From contig DALZZF010000013.1 of NCBI GenBank assembly GCA_031987605.1, positions 1 to 64,000 on the forward strand: a stretch of DNA of 64,000 nucleotides, read 5' to 3'. Below, piece after piece: positions 23,999 through 33,315 of this stretch (position 1 is its first letter; each line of letters opens with the position of its first letter). The position numbers were made by a program, and so were the translations under genes. The DNA is from JAFAGO01 sp031987605. GTDB lineage: Bacteria > Bacteroidota > Bacteroidia > Flavobacteriales > Weeksellaceae. The notes under the pieces were generated by a model that made no database searches, was not told the origin of the DNA, and saw nothing but the letters and a program-made list of their open reading frames with translations.

Positions 23999-26371
23999 AT
24001 GAAATACTTATTTTTCATTTTGTTGACTATTCCGATGTGGTTTTTTGGACAGAAGAAAGTGGAAATCCGGGTGACAGATGCACAAAATGAATCTGTTTCA
24101 AATGCAAAAGTGAGCGTTTTTTCACAAGATAATCAACTTCTTCAAAACAAAACGACTGACGAAAACGGAAAAGTAATTTTTGAATTTACTTCTGAAAACA
24201 CCGTAAAATTCGTTGTTCAGGATTTGGAATTTGATGAATATTCTGAAACTTTTTCGTTGAATGAAATTCCTGAATCGCTTCATTTCAGATTAAAAAAACA
24301 GGAAAAAGAAATTGAGGAAGTCGTCATTAATAAAGCAAAACCTTTGGTAAAAAGAAAAATTGACCGTTTGGAATTTAATGTGGAAAATTCCAATATTTCA
24401 TCATTAAATGTTTGGGAAATTCTCAAAAAAACGCCCGGAGTAACGGTTATTAATAATGCTATTAAAATTAAAGGAGCTTCCGGAATTTTAGTCACGATTA
24501 ATGATAAAAAAGTAATGCTTTCTCCGGAAGAATTGCAAAATTTATTGGAAAATACGCAGGGCGATGAGGTGAAATCCGTGGAAGTGATTACCAATCCGCC
24601 CGCAAAATACGAGGCTTCGGGAAGTGCGGTTTTGAATATCGTGATGAAGAAAAACCAGTTGGAAGGCTACAAAGGAATGGTAAGCGCAAGATATATACAG
24701 TCGAAATATGCCAAAGGAAATCTTTCCACTTCGCATCAGTACAAAAAGGATAAATTTTCCACTTTGTTGAGCTATACTCGTGGTGGCGGAGATTATCTGC
24801 GTGAAGGCACGGATGTGGTGTATTTTCAGGAAGACGGAACCACCTGGAAAAGCGTGATGAACCGGAAAGACAGCAACTACAACCAAAATTCCCTGAACTT
24901 TAATCTGGATTATGAACTGGATTCTTTAACCAATTTAAGTTTCAATTATCGTGGATATTTTAGTCCGAAAACAACCGGAATTTACGACGTTCCGACTGAA
25001 ATTTCCAATCTTAATAATATTGTGGAATCTTCATACAGAACGGTGAATTCTCACTTTTGGCGCACCATCAACAATACGCTGAGTTTTCAGGCGGATCGTA
25101 AACTGAATAAAAATTCGACCTTAACATGGATTACTTATTACGCCACGAATAATTTTAAAAAATCGCAGGATATTCAGACGCATCTTAATTTTATCAATCA
25201 GGAACCTTCGCTGCGGCATTTTATGATTGCTGATAAACAGGATATTCAGTTGATTTCCACACAACTGGATTACGAATGGAAAAAAGACAAATGGCAATGG
25301 GAATCGGGATTGAAGTACAGTCTGGTGAAAACGTCGAGCATTCTGGATTTTTCGGACAACGAGTTTGGAACTCTGGAATATCGTCCGGATAAAAGCAATG
25401 TTTTTGATTATAAAGAACACAATTTTGCAGCGTATTCATCTTTAAGTTTAGATTTAAAAAAATGGAGTTTCAAAGCGGGTTTACGAGCAGAAAATACAGC
25501 TTTGGAAGGCATCGTTTCCGAACCGTATGAAGTAAATAAAAACGATTATTTGAAATTATTTCCGACTTTTTATGCGCAATACACCACCGAAAACAAACAT
25601 CAGTTTGGATTTTCCTACGGAAAGCGAATCAGCCGACCAAGTTATTCATGGTTGAATCCCGCAAAGTCGTACTACAACCTGTTTTCGTATTTTCAGGGCG
25701 ATCCGAAACTGAAAGCGACGATTGTTCATAATCTGAACCTCACTTACAATTTTAAAGAATGGAATTTCGATTTTTATTACCGCAAAGAAGTGGATCCTTC
25801 CATGGAAATTTCTTTTCAGGAACCGGAAACCAATCAGTTGATTTATCATTTTACGAATATCCAGAAAGGACAGGCTTTTGGGGTGGATATTTACAAAAAT
25901 TTTACCCTAAATTCCTGGTGGTCGTTAAGCGTTTCCGAAACGCTGGAACACAATGAAAATTACTTTTTCGGAATTGATGGAAACCTCTACAAAAACAAAG
26001 TTTTCGCTTTAAATTCCAATGTTTCCACCAGCATTACTTTCGATAAAAACTCCGATTGGAATGTGCAGATCGGGCATTATTTTCATACAGGAGCGGTTCA
26101 GGGGAATTTGAAAATCGGAGGCTCATCAACAACCTATTTGATTATGAATAAAAAATTCTTTCAGAAAAAATGGGAAGCCAGTCTTTATTTCAATGATATT
26201 TTCCGAACCTCAGGTGAAAAAATCAGTACCAATTATGCCAATCAGAACAACTATTTTCTGGATTATCGCGATACACAAAGTTTTTCTATCACACTGAAAT
26301 ACAATTTCGGAAATCAAAAATTAAAAAGCACCAAAACCATTAAAAAAGCGGATGAACAGGATCGGATGTAA
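23999..26371 (+). CDS. Outer-membrane beta-barrel family protein, TonB-receptor-like
   Basis: This 790-residue outer-membrane protein has a signal peptide (about 1-17, ending FFGQ) and a carboxypeptidase-regulatory-like domain (about 18-95). A plug-like segment follows (ISSLNVWEILKKTPGV, IKGASGILVTINDKK, VEVITNPPAKYEASGSAVLNI), then a long barrel of alternating strands with many Tyr, Trp and Asn. It is the three-domain OMP_b-brl type of Bacteroidota; no SusD partner is adjacent, so it is not a SusCD pair. It is transcribed divergently from the two-component genes, making it a likely regulatory target. The ligand is unknown. Confidence 0.88.
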   Translation: MKYLFFILLTIPMWFFGQKKVEIRVTDAQNESVSNAKVSVFSQDNQLLQNKTTDENGKVIFEFTSENTVKFVVQDLEFDEYSETFSLNEIPESLHFRLKKQEKEIEEVVINKAKPLVKRKIDRLEFNVENSNISSLNVWEILKKTPGVTVINNAIKIKGASGILVTINDKKVMLSPEELQNLLENTQGDEVKSVEVITNPPAKYEASGSAVLNIVMKKNQLEGYKGMVSARYIQSKYAKGNLSTSHQYKKDKFSTLLSYTRGGGDYLREGTDVVYFQEDGTTWKSVMNRKDSNYNQNSLNFNLDYELDSLTNLSFNYRGYFSPKTTGIYDVPTEISNLNNIVESSYRTVNSHFWRTINNTLSFQADRKLNKNSTLTWITYYATNNFKKSQDIQTHLNFINQEPSLRHFMIADKQDIQLISTQLDYEWKKDKWQWESGLKYSLVKTSSILDFSDNEFGTLEYRPDKSNVFDYKEHNFAAYSSLSLDLKKWSFKAGLRAENTALEGIVSEPYEVNKNDYLKLFPTFYAQYTTENKHQFGFSYGKRISRPSYSWLNPAKSYYNLFSYFQGDPKLKATIVHNLNLTYNFKEWNFDFYYRKEVDPSMEISFQEPETNQLIYHFTNIQKGQAFGVDIYKNFTLNSWWSLSVSETLEHNENYFFGIDGNLYKNKVFALNSNVSTSITFDKNSDWNVQIGHYFHTGAVQGNLKIGGSSTTYLIMNKKFFQKKWEASLYFNDIFRTSGEKISTNYANQNNYFLDYRDTQSFSITLKYNFGNQKLKSTKTIKKADEQDRM

Positions 26372-26410
26372 GTTTAAAAAATAGATGTTTGGAAGAAACC
26401 AGTAAAAAAA

Positions 26411-26443
26411 ACTTTGACTTCCTCCTGAGGAGAAAGTCAAAGT
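26411..26443. terminator. Bidirectional terminator between barrel gene and clpB
   Basis: A 15-bp stem with one mismatch (ACTTTGACTTCCTCC / GGAGAAAGTCAAAGT) and a 3-nt loop is flanked by A-runs on the left and AAAA on the right. It lies between convergent genes. Confidence 0.75.
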
Positions 26444-26526
26444 AAAAACACAAATGATGAAATTAAATTTATCTAACTAACAAACGCAAAAATTGCGCCG
26501 ATATTATGTTAAACAAAGTTAAAGTT

Positions 26527-29133
26527 TTATTTTTCTACCGGTCTGAAAACCAGTCCACTCTCCGGAAAATAATCCATCGTTACCCGATCTCCCGGATTGA
26601 TTTTTCCGGCCAGTATTTCTTTGGATAACCGGTTCAGAACTTCCTGTTGCAACACTCTTTTCAAAGGTCGAGCTCCGAAAGCGGGATCGTAACCTTTTTC
26701 GGTTAAGAACTGTACCGCATCTTCGGTGGTGGTGAGAATAATGTTTTGCTTTTCGAGCATTTTATTGAAACTTCTCAACTGGTAATGAACGATTTTTCCG
26801 ATTTCTTTTTTGTTTAAAGGCTGGAAGAGCACCACTTCATCAATTCTGTTCAAAAACTCAGGACGAAGGGTCTGTTTTAATAAATCAAAGACTTCTGTTT
26901 TGGTTTGTTCCAGTGTTTCTGCATCAATATTATCATCTTTGTCACGCTGAGCGGAGTCGAAGCGTTCCTGAATAATATGCGATCCGAGATTGGAAGTCAT
27001 AATGATAATCGAATTTTTGAAATTCACCACACGACCTTTATTATCGGTTAATCGGCCATCATCCAAAACTTGCAAAAGTGTATTGAAAACATCCGGATGC
27101 GCTTTTTCAATTTCATCCAAAAGTACCACGGAATACGGTCTTCTTCTTACCGCTTCGGTTAACTGTCCGCCTTCATCGTAACCCACATATCCCGGAGGCG
27201 CGCCCACCAATCTTGAAACGGAATGCCTTTCCTGATATTCACTCATATCAATTCGGGTCATATTATTTTCATCATCGAAAAGGAATTCGGCTAAAGCTTT
27301 TGCCAATTCGGTTTTCCCAACTCCGGTAGTTCCAAGGAAAAGGAAAGAACCAATAGGTTTTCTTTCGTCGTTCAGTCCGGCTCTGTTTCTGCGGATGGTA
27401 TCAGCAATTGCCGTAATCGCTTCTTCCTGTCCAACCACTCTTTTGTGGAGTTCATCTTCCAGATGCAATAATTTTTCTCTTTCGGACTGAATGAGTTTGG
27501 TTACGGGAATTCCGGTCCATTTTGAAATGACTTCTGAAATATTTTCTGCAGTAACTTCTTCTTTGATGAGTTCGTTTTCATCATTTTGCATTTCCAGTTC
27601 CTGCTTTTGCAACTGGTCTTCTTTTTCACGCAGTTTTCCGTACTGGATTTCGGCTACTTTTGCATAATCTCCGGATCTTGAGGCACGTTCTGCTTCTAAT
27701 TTTAAAGCTTCAATATCTTTTTTAATCTGGGTTAAATCTTCAGATTTTTGTTTTTCTTTCAGCCATTTTGCATTGATTTCATTGCGCTGTTCAGTTACTT
27801 TTGCAATGTCTTCTTTCAAATGGTCAATTTTGGTTTGATTGCCTTCTCTTGAAATCGCTGCCAGTTCAATTTCCATCTGCATCAGTTTTCGGTCGAGCAC
27901 ATCCAGTTCTTCCGGTTTGGAATTAATTTCCATTCTCAGTTTTGCGGAAGCTTCATCAATCAAATCAATCGCTTTATCCGGTAAAAAACGGTCGGAAATA
28001 TATCTTTGAGACTGTTCCACGGCAGCAATAATCGCTTCATCTTTAATTCTTACTTTATGGTGTGCTTCATATTTGTCTTTAATTCCACGAAGGATGGAAA
28101 TGGCGGATTCGGTATCCGGTTCTTCTACCATTACCTTTTGGAAACGACGTTCCAAGGCTTTATCTTTTTCAAAGTATTTTTGATATTCATTCAGTGTGGT
28201 GGCTCCGATAGCTCTTAATTCACCTCTTGCCAACGCAGGTTTCAGAATGTTTGCCGCATCCATTGCGCCTTCTCCACCACCGGCTCCAACCAAAGTATGG
28301 ATTTCGTCGATGAAAAGAATGATTTGTCCGTCGGATTTAATCACTTCATTCACCACGGATTTCAAACGCTCTTCAAATTCACCTTTGTATTTTGCACCGG
28401 CGATTAAAGCACCCATATCCAGAGAGAAAAGTGTTTTATCCATCAAGTTTTCCGGAACATCACCACTGATAATTCGGTGGGCAATTCCTTCTGCGATCGC
28501 AGTTTTACCAACGCCCGGTTCACCAATTAGGATGGGATTATTTTTGGTTCTTCTTGATAAAATTTGCAACACTCTCCGGATTTCTTCATCACGACCGATG
28601 ACAGGATCGAGTTTCCCTTCGGCTGCCAATTCATTGAAATTTTTCGCGTATTTGCTTAAACTCTGATAGGTTTCTTCGGAGCTTGCAGAAGTGGCTTTGC
28701 TGCCTTTTCGGAGTTCTTTTATTCCGCCTTCCAAAAGAGATTTGGTAACGCCCATATCTTTTAATAACTGAGAAACTTTGGAGTTTACATCAATTAATGC
28801 GAGCCAAAGATGCTCAATGGTTACATATTCATCGCCCATTTTTTTAGCGATATTCGGTGCTTCCAGCAATACTTTGTTGGCGGTTTGGGAAAGATAGAGA
28901 TCGCCTCCTTCAACTTTTGGTAAAGTTTCCAGATTTTCCCGGTTTCTTTCCCGGATCAGTGTAGCATCAGCCTCTGATTTTTTCAGAAGAAATGTTGAAA
29001 TATGCTCATCACTCTCGAATATTCCTTCAAGAAGGTGTTGAGGTTCTATACTTTGATTGCCAAATTCCATTGCAACTTGTTGTGCTTTTTGGATGGCTTC
29101 CTGTGATTTTACGGTAAATTGATTCAAATTCAT
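26527..29133 (-). CDS. clpB: ATP-dependent chaperone ClpB
   Basis: ClpB is a hexameric disaggregase that works with DnaK to rescue aggregated proteins. The 868-residue protein has the Clp N domain (about 1-145), AAA module 1 with Walker A GEPGVGKT (204-211), a coiled-coil middle domain (about 405-530) that separates ClpB from ClpA/C, AAA module 2 with GTTGVGKT (near residue 610), and the C-terminal D2 small domain. The middle domain supports ClpB, and length is normal. It is a single gene with a long upstream gap. Heat-shock control is expected from the family, but no recognisable sigma-32 or CIRCE site is seen. Confidence 0.97.
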   Translation of the reverse strand: MNLNQFTVKSQEAIQKAQQVAMEFGNQSIEPQHLLEGIFESDEHISTFLLKKSEADATLIRERNRENLETLPKVEGGDLYLSQTANKVLLEAPNIAKKMGDEYVTIEHLWLALIDVNSKVSQLLKDMGVTKSLLEGGIKELRKGSKATSASSEETYQSLSKYAKNFNELAAEGKLDPVIGRDEEIRRVLQILSRRTKNNPILIGEPGVGKTAIAEGIAHRIISGDVPENLMDKTLFSLDMGALIAGAKYKGEFEERLKSVVNEVIKSDGQIILFIDEIHTLVGAGGGEGAMDAANILKPALARGELRAIGATTLNEYQKYFEKDKALERRFQKVMVEEPDTESAISILRGIKDKYEAHHKVRIKDEAIIAAVEQSQRYISDRFLPDKAIDLIDEASAKLRMEINSKPEELDVLDRKLMQMEIELAAISREGNQTKIDHLKEDIAKVTEQRNEINAKWLKEKQKSEDLTQIKKDIEALKLEAERASRSGDYAKVAEIQYGKLREKEDQLQKQELEMQNDENELIKEEVTAENISEVISKWTGIPVTKLIQSEREKLLHLEDELHKRVVGQEEAITAIADTIRRNRAGLNDERKPIGSFLFLGTTGVGKTELAKALAEFLFDDENNMTRIDMSEYQERHSVSRLVGAPPGYVGYDEGGQLTEAVRRRPYSVVLLDEIEKAHPDVFNTLLQVLDDGRLTDNKGRVVNFKNSIIIMTSNLGSHIIQERFDSAQRDKDDNIDAETLEQTKTEVFDLLKQTLRPEFLNRIDEVVLFQPLNKKEIGKIVHYQLRSFNKMLEKQNIILTTTEDAVQFLTEKGYDPAFGARPLKRVLQQEVLNRLSKEILAGKINPGDRVTMDYFPESGLVFRPVEK

Positions 29134-29543
29134 AATTGCAGAGGTTTCAAAAAGTATTCATATTTAGATTTAGTTTAAAACTTCAGTCAAAATGGCTTAA
29201 TTTGAATATTTATATCACTTTATTGGTGACAAAATTTCCTATTTATAGATATTAGAGCCCGTTTTTAAACTTGTATAAAATTAAATGTTTTTCTGGTGAT
29301 AAGGAATCTTTTATCGCTGATATATTGCTCCAACTGATAATTATGTAAAACTCACAGGTTGAAAACAAAAACTTTTCTATTGTTCACTTTTTGATGAAAG
29401 TGAAATTCCATATTTGCCATTACAGAAGAAAAACGATAAATAAAAAAATAAGATTTTTAATGAAGATTTTACAAACAATGGGATTCATTTTTTTACTCCA
29501 TCGAAATGATTATCTTTGGTAAAACCCCTTTCAATAAAAACTT
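29134..29543. other. Intergenic region between clpB and paaE-like gene
   Basis: This is divergent AT-rich spacer with no credible ORF, RNA gene or long repeat. The only clear element is the -7 box before the paaE-like gene. No CIRCE-type inverted repeat is visible near clpB. Confidence 0.6.
29511..29518 (+). promoter_or_regulatory. -7 box TATCTTTG before paaE-like gene
   Basis: This perfect TAnnTTTG lies 25 bp before the start codon. A T-run lies at the -33 distance in place of a clean TTTG. Confidence 0.5.
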
Positions 29544-30632
29544 ATGCAGCATTTCCATCGGTTGAAAATACTGGAATACAGGAAAGAAGCCAATGATTCT
29601 GTCCATATTTCATTTAAAATCCCAAAAGAGCTTCGACATGATTTTGTATTTCGGCAGGGGCAATATCTCAACCTGCGTTTTATATTCGGCGAGGAAGATT
29701 TGCGGAGATCGTATTCCATTGTGAATGCACCTTCCGATAAAAATCCAAATCCGGAAATTTTGGTCAAACATCTGGAAGGAGGTCTTGTTTCAACCTACAT
29801 CAATCAGCAGTTGAAAATGGGAGATGAGGTGGAAGTAATGCCTCCACAGGGACATTTTTATACCCATTATCATGCTTCCAACCGAAAAACCTATGTTGGA
29901 ATTGCGGCGGGAAGCGGAATTTCTCCCGTATTGTCGAATCTTATGGAAGCTCTTTATCAGGAACCGAAAAGCAATGCTTTTCTGTTTTACAGCAGCCGAA
30001 GTTTTCAGGATATTATTTTCCGGGAAAAAATTGATTTACTTTCGGAAAAATTTCAAGGACGGCTAAAAGTCGTGTACCTTATTTCCCGTGAAAAACATTT
30101 TGAAGACGAACTTTTTGAAGGAAGAATTTCTCCCGAAAAAGTAGAACAGCTTTTTGAAAGATTTCCGGATTTGCCGGTGCAGGAAGCCACCTATTTTATT
30201 TGCGGACCGAGTGAAATGATTAAAAAAGTTTCCGATTTCCTTAAAAAAGAAAAGAAAGTTCCGTCTTTACAGGTGATGTACGAATACTACACGCCGCCCG
30301 AGGATGAAGAAAATGCAGAACGAAGCGAAGAATTTAAGAAAATTCCGAATCTTGAAAGTTTTGTTACTTTAATCATTGATGATGATGAATATAATATTCA
30401 CCTCAATTCCAAAAAAGAAAGCATTTTGGATAAAGCATTGAATGAACATCTGCCTGTTCCTTTTGCCTGCAAAGGCGGTGTTTGCTGCACCTGCAAAGCA
30501 CAGGTGATGGAAGGAGAAGTTTTTATGGAAAAGAATTTTGCACTCACCGAAGATGAAGTGGAAAGAGGAATGGTTTTAACCTGTCAATGCCATCCCACCA
30601 CAAATATTGTCCTGCTGAATTTTGATGTGTAA
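29544..30632 (+). CDS. paaE: PaaE-like ferredoxin reductase, phenylacetyl-CoA epoxidase reductase
   Basis: This flavin/iron-sulfur reductase passes electrons from NAD(P)H to an oxygenase. Domains in order are an FAD-binding barrel (about 1-105; RSYS 55-58), an NAD(P)-binding domain (about 115-235; GIAAGSGISP, FICGPSEM) and a C-terminal plant-type 2Fe-2S ferredoxin (about 270-362) with Cys309, Cys314, Cys317 and Cys347. The order FNR-then-ferredoxin and 362-residue length match PaaE of the aerobic phenylacetate pathway. A general ferredoxin-NADP-reductase fusion is the alternative; the nearby paaA gene favours PaaE. paaB, paaC and paaD are absent. Confidence 0.82.
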   Translation: MQHFHRLKILEYRKEANDSVHISFKIPKELRHDFVFRQGQYLNLRFIFGEEDLRRSYSIVNAPSDKNPNPEILVKHLEGGLVSTYINQQLKMGDEVEVMPPQGHFYTHYHASNRKTYVGIAAGSGISPVLSNLMEALYQEPKSNAFLFYSSRSFQDIIFREKIDLLSEKFQGRLKVVYLISREKHFEDELFEGRISPEKVEQLFERFPDLPVQEATYFICGPSEMIKKVSDFLKKEKKVPSLQVMYEYYTPPEDEENAERSEEFKKIPNLESFVTLIIDDDEYNIHLNSKKESILDKALNEHLPVPFACKGGVCCTCKAQVMEGEVFMEKNFALTEDEVERGMVLTCQCHPTTNIVLLNFDV

Positions 30633-30672
30633 TTTAGATTCACTCTAAAAAGCATGACAAAAATCATATTAA

Positions 30673-30718
30673 TTTCAATTATTGGTAACTTTAAAACATG
30701 ATTAACCAATTGAATTGA
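30673..30718. promoter_or_regulatory. Imperfect interrupted palindrome before the 82-aa gene
   Basis: TTCAATTATTGGTAA and the complementary-like TTAACCAATTGAATTGAA face each other around a TAACTTTA -7-like sequence (30686-30693). It could be an operator over a weak promoter for the 82-aa gene and paaA. Confidence 0.3.
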
Positions 30719-30724
30719 AACGAT

Positions 30725-30973
30725 ATGGAAAACTGGAAATTTGCTTCATTTATTGAAGTTGATAAAGAATATAAAGTGGGAGGTCTGAATATCTGGAATC
30801 ATTATTGGAACTGTTCCGACCGGAACGTGGAAGTGGTACAACCTTTGGAAGGGCATATCCATCATTTTAAAGAATATGAAATAAGAACTCCGGAAAAAAC
30901 AGTAACTTTTGTTGCTGGTGAGTTTTCAAACGGACAGATCGGAATTTATCTCAAAGAAGAAGAGGTAATCTAA
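30725..30973 (+). CDS. 82-residue protein of unknown function, paaE-paaA spacer
   Basis: This small acidic protein is rich in Trp, His and Glu, with no signal peptide, membrane helix, cysteine pair or recognised domain. It contains ASFIEVDKEYKVGG near the start and a GHIHHFKEYEI stretch that could bind metal. It ends 3 bp before paaA, so the two are almost certainly co-translated. It does not resemble PaaB, the usual small subunit of the epoxidase. The family is not recognised. Confidence 0.6.
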   Translation: MENWKFASFIEVDKEYKVGGLNIWNHYWNCSDRNVEVVQPLEGHIHHFKEYEIRTPEKTVTFVAGEFSNGQIGIYLKEEEVI

Positions 30974-30976
30974 AAA

Positions 30977-31924
30977 ATGAAAATCATGAATCACGACAAA
31001 TTTTTAGAATACGTACAAAGCGAAAACAAGGTGGAACCGAAAGATATGATGCCGGAAGATTACCGTAAACTTTTGGTTCGGCAGATTTCGCAACACGCGC
31101 ATTCCGAAATTGTAGGGATGCTGCCGGAAGCCAACTGGATTTCCCGTGCACCATCTTTGCGCAGAAAAATGGCACTTCTGGCAAAAATTCAGGATGAAGC
31201 CGGACACGGACTTTACCTTTATGCAGCTACGGAAACGCTGGGGAACGGAGAAATCGTTGCCGACCGCGATTCTACTTATCAGGATATGCTTTCCGGAAAA
31301 GCAAAATATTCCAGTATTTTCAATTATCCGGCGCTAAGTTGGGCGGATATTGGTGCAATTGGCTGGCTGGTTGATGGTGCCGCAATTATGAATCAGGTTA
31401 TGCTGATGGGAAATTCTTACGGACCTTATTCCAGAGCAATGGTCCGGATTTGCAAAGAAGAATCTTTCCACCAGAGACAAGGCTATGAAATTCTGATGAC
31501 ACTTTGCCGTGGAACAAAAGAACAGAAACAACTGGCTCAGGAAGCATTGAACCGTTTTTGGTGGCCGGCTTTAATGATGTTCGGTCCCAATGATGAGGCT
31601 TCTCCCAATTCTCAGAAATCCATGGATTACCGTGTGAAAAGAGAAAGCAACGACAGTCTTCGTCAGCGCTTCGTGGATGTTACCGTTCCGCAGGCAGAAT
31701 TTTTAGGATTGAAAATTCCCGATGAAAATCTGAAATGGAATGAAGAACGGGGGCATTATGATTTTGGAGCATTACCTTGGGATGAATTTATGCAAGTGCT
31801 GAAAGGAAACGGTCCCTGCAATAAAAAACGTCTGGAAACCAAACAAAAAGCGCAGCAGGAAAATGCATGGGTAAAAGAAGCCGCCATTGCATTTGCAAAA
31901 AAGCAGGAAGAAACAATGGTATAG
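30977..31924 (+). CDS. paaA: Phenylacetyl-CoA epoxidase subunit PaaA
   Basis: PaaA is the di-iron catalytic subunit that epoxidises phenylacetyl-CoA, the first ring-attack step of aerobic phenylacetate breakdown. The 315-residue protein has two intact ExxH iron-ligand motifs: E74-A-G-H77 and E162-S-F-H165. It also has further family signatures (SEIVGMLPEANWISRAPSL, MFGPNDEASPNSQ). An internal ATG at 30986 (MNHDKF) could also be the start. In known systems PaaA needs PaaC for stability and PaaB/PaaD for activity, and none is present here; the neighbours are paaE, an unknown 82-aa gene and an aldehyde dehydrogenase. Confidence 0.93.
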   Translation: MKIMNHDKFLEYVQSENKVEPKDMMPEDYRKLLVRQISQHAHSEIVGMLPEANWISRAPSLRRKMALLAKIQDEAGHGLYLYAATETLGNGEIVADRDSTYQDMLSGKAKYSSIFNYPALSWADIGAIGWLVDGAAIMNQVMLMGNSYGPYSRAMVRICKEESFHQRQGYEILMTLCRGTKEQKQLAQEALNRFWWPALMMFGPNDEASPNSQKSMDYRVKRESNDSLRQRFVDVTVPQAEFLGLKIPDENLKWNEERGHYDFGALPWDEFMQVLKGNGPCNKKRLETKQKAQQENAWVKEAAIAFAKKQEETMV

Positions 31925-31950
31925 TCTGGAGTAAAAAAAACAATCTCATG

Positions 31951-31976
31951 AACGGCTCTTCAGGAGTCGTTTTTAA
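31951..31976 (+). terminator. Intrinsic terminator after paaA
   Basis: The stem AACGGCTC / GAGTCGTT (one G-U pair) with a 5-nt loop is followed by TTTTAATTTTT. It separates paaA from the aldehyde dehydrogenase gene. Confidence 0.6.
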
Positions 31977-31989
31977 TTTTTAAAAATAG

Positions 31990-33291
31990 ATGAAAAAATC
32001 ACTCGAAAACAAATTAATACACGCTCAAACCACTTTTCTGGAATGGAGAAAAATTTCGTTTAAAGATAAGCAGAAACTTATTTCCAAATTGAGTTCACTA
32101 CTGCAATTACGGGCAGAGCTTTACGGAAAAATCATCACCAAAGAAATGCATAAACCCATCTCACAATCCATTTCCGAAGTGGAAAAATGCGCGGTAATGT
32201 GTGATTATTATGCAAAAGCAAAAAATATTTTGAAACCAGAAAAGATTAAAACAGATTTCAGCCTTTCCGAAATTCATTTTGTTCCGAAAGGGGTGATTTT
32301 AGGCGTAATGCCGTGGAATTTTCCGTTCTGGCAGGTATTGAGGTTTGCAGTTCCGGCCATTCTCGCCGGAAATACCGTTGTGCTGAAGCATGCATCAATT
32401 TGCTTCGGAAGTGGCGATGCGATAGAGAAACTTTTTCTTGAAGCAGGTTTTCCCAAAGGTGTTTTTCAAAATTTGAAAATCGGACATTCGGAAGTAAAAG
32501 AAGTTTTGGAGCATCCGTTGATTCGCGGTGTGAGCTTAACCGGAAGCAGTGCAGCCGGTGCAGAAGTAGCATCCATTGCCGGAAGAAATATTAAAAAATC
32601 CTTACTGGAACTCGGCGGCAGTGATGCCTTTATTGTTCTGGACGATGCGGATTTAAAAAATGCAGCGCATACCGGAGCTTTGGCACGTTTGCAGAATTGC
32701 GGCCAAACCTGTGTTGCTGCGAAACGTTTTATTATTCAAAGCAGTATCCAGAAGAAATTTCTCAGTCTTTTTGTAGGGGAATATCAAAAATTCATTCCCG
32801 GAGATCCACGCAAAAAAGAAACCAAAATCGCAGGAATGGCACGCCCTGATCTGGCTGATGAACTGGAACAACAGTACAAAACTGCAGTTGAAAACGGAGC
32901 AGAAATTATTCTTCCTTTAAAACGAATTTCTAAGAATGCTTTTCGTCCCGGACTGATTGCCGTAAAACCCGGAAATCCCATTCTTCAGCAGGAACTTTTC
33001 GGTCCGTTGGGAATGGTTATGATGGCAAAGAATGATGAAGAAGCCCTAAAGTTTGCCAATGATATTCCTTTTGGGCTCTCCAATTCGGTATGGACCAAAA
33101 GCAAAAAACGCCAGCAATATTTTATTGAAAATCTTGAATCCGGAACCGTGAACATCAATAAAATGACCAGTTCAGATCCCAGACTTCCTTTCGGAGGAAC
33201 CAAAGATTCCGGTTATGGTACGGAACTTTCGCTCCTAGCGCTTCGTGAGTTTGCAGATGTGAAAACCGTTGTGGGAAATAGGGAAGGGTAA
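31990..33291 (+). CDS. Aldehyde dehydrogenase, succinate-semialdehyde dehydrogenase-like
   Basis: This NAD(P)-dependent aldehyde dehydrogenase has the catalytic residues in place: Asn110 (PWNFPFW), Glu207 (LELGGSD) and Cys241 (GQTC). The 433-residue length is slightly short for the family, lacking some N-terminal residues, which is usual for the short GabD/Sad group. Sequence resembles the NAD-dependent succinate-semialdehyde dehydrogenase subgroup, but aldehyde range cannot be read from sequence. It follows paaA after a terminator, so its link to phenylacetate metabolism is positional only. Confidence 0.85.
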   Translation: MKKSLENKLIHAQTTFLEWRKISFKDKQKLISKLSSLLQLRAELYGKIITKEMHKPISQSISEVEKCAVMCDYYAKAKNILKPEKIKTDFSLSEIHFVPKGVILGVMPWNFPFWQVLRFAVPAILAGNTVVLKHASICFGSGDAIEKLFLEAGFPKGVFQNLKIGHSEVKEVLEHPLIRGVSLTGSSAAGAEVASIAGRNIKKSLLELGGSDAFIVLDDADLKNAAHTGALARLQNCGQTCVAAKRFIIQSSIQKKFLSLFVGEYQKFIPGDPRKKETKIAGMARPDLADELEQQYKTAVENGAEIILPLKRISKNAFRPGLIAVKPGNPILQQELFGPLGMVMMAKNDEEALKFANDIPFGLSNSVWTKSKKRQQYFIENLESGTVNINKMTSSDPRLPFGGTKDSGYGTELSLLALREFADVKTVVGNREG

Positions 33292-33315
33292 TACGTAATT
33301 GGTAATGAGTAATTA

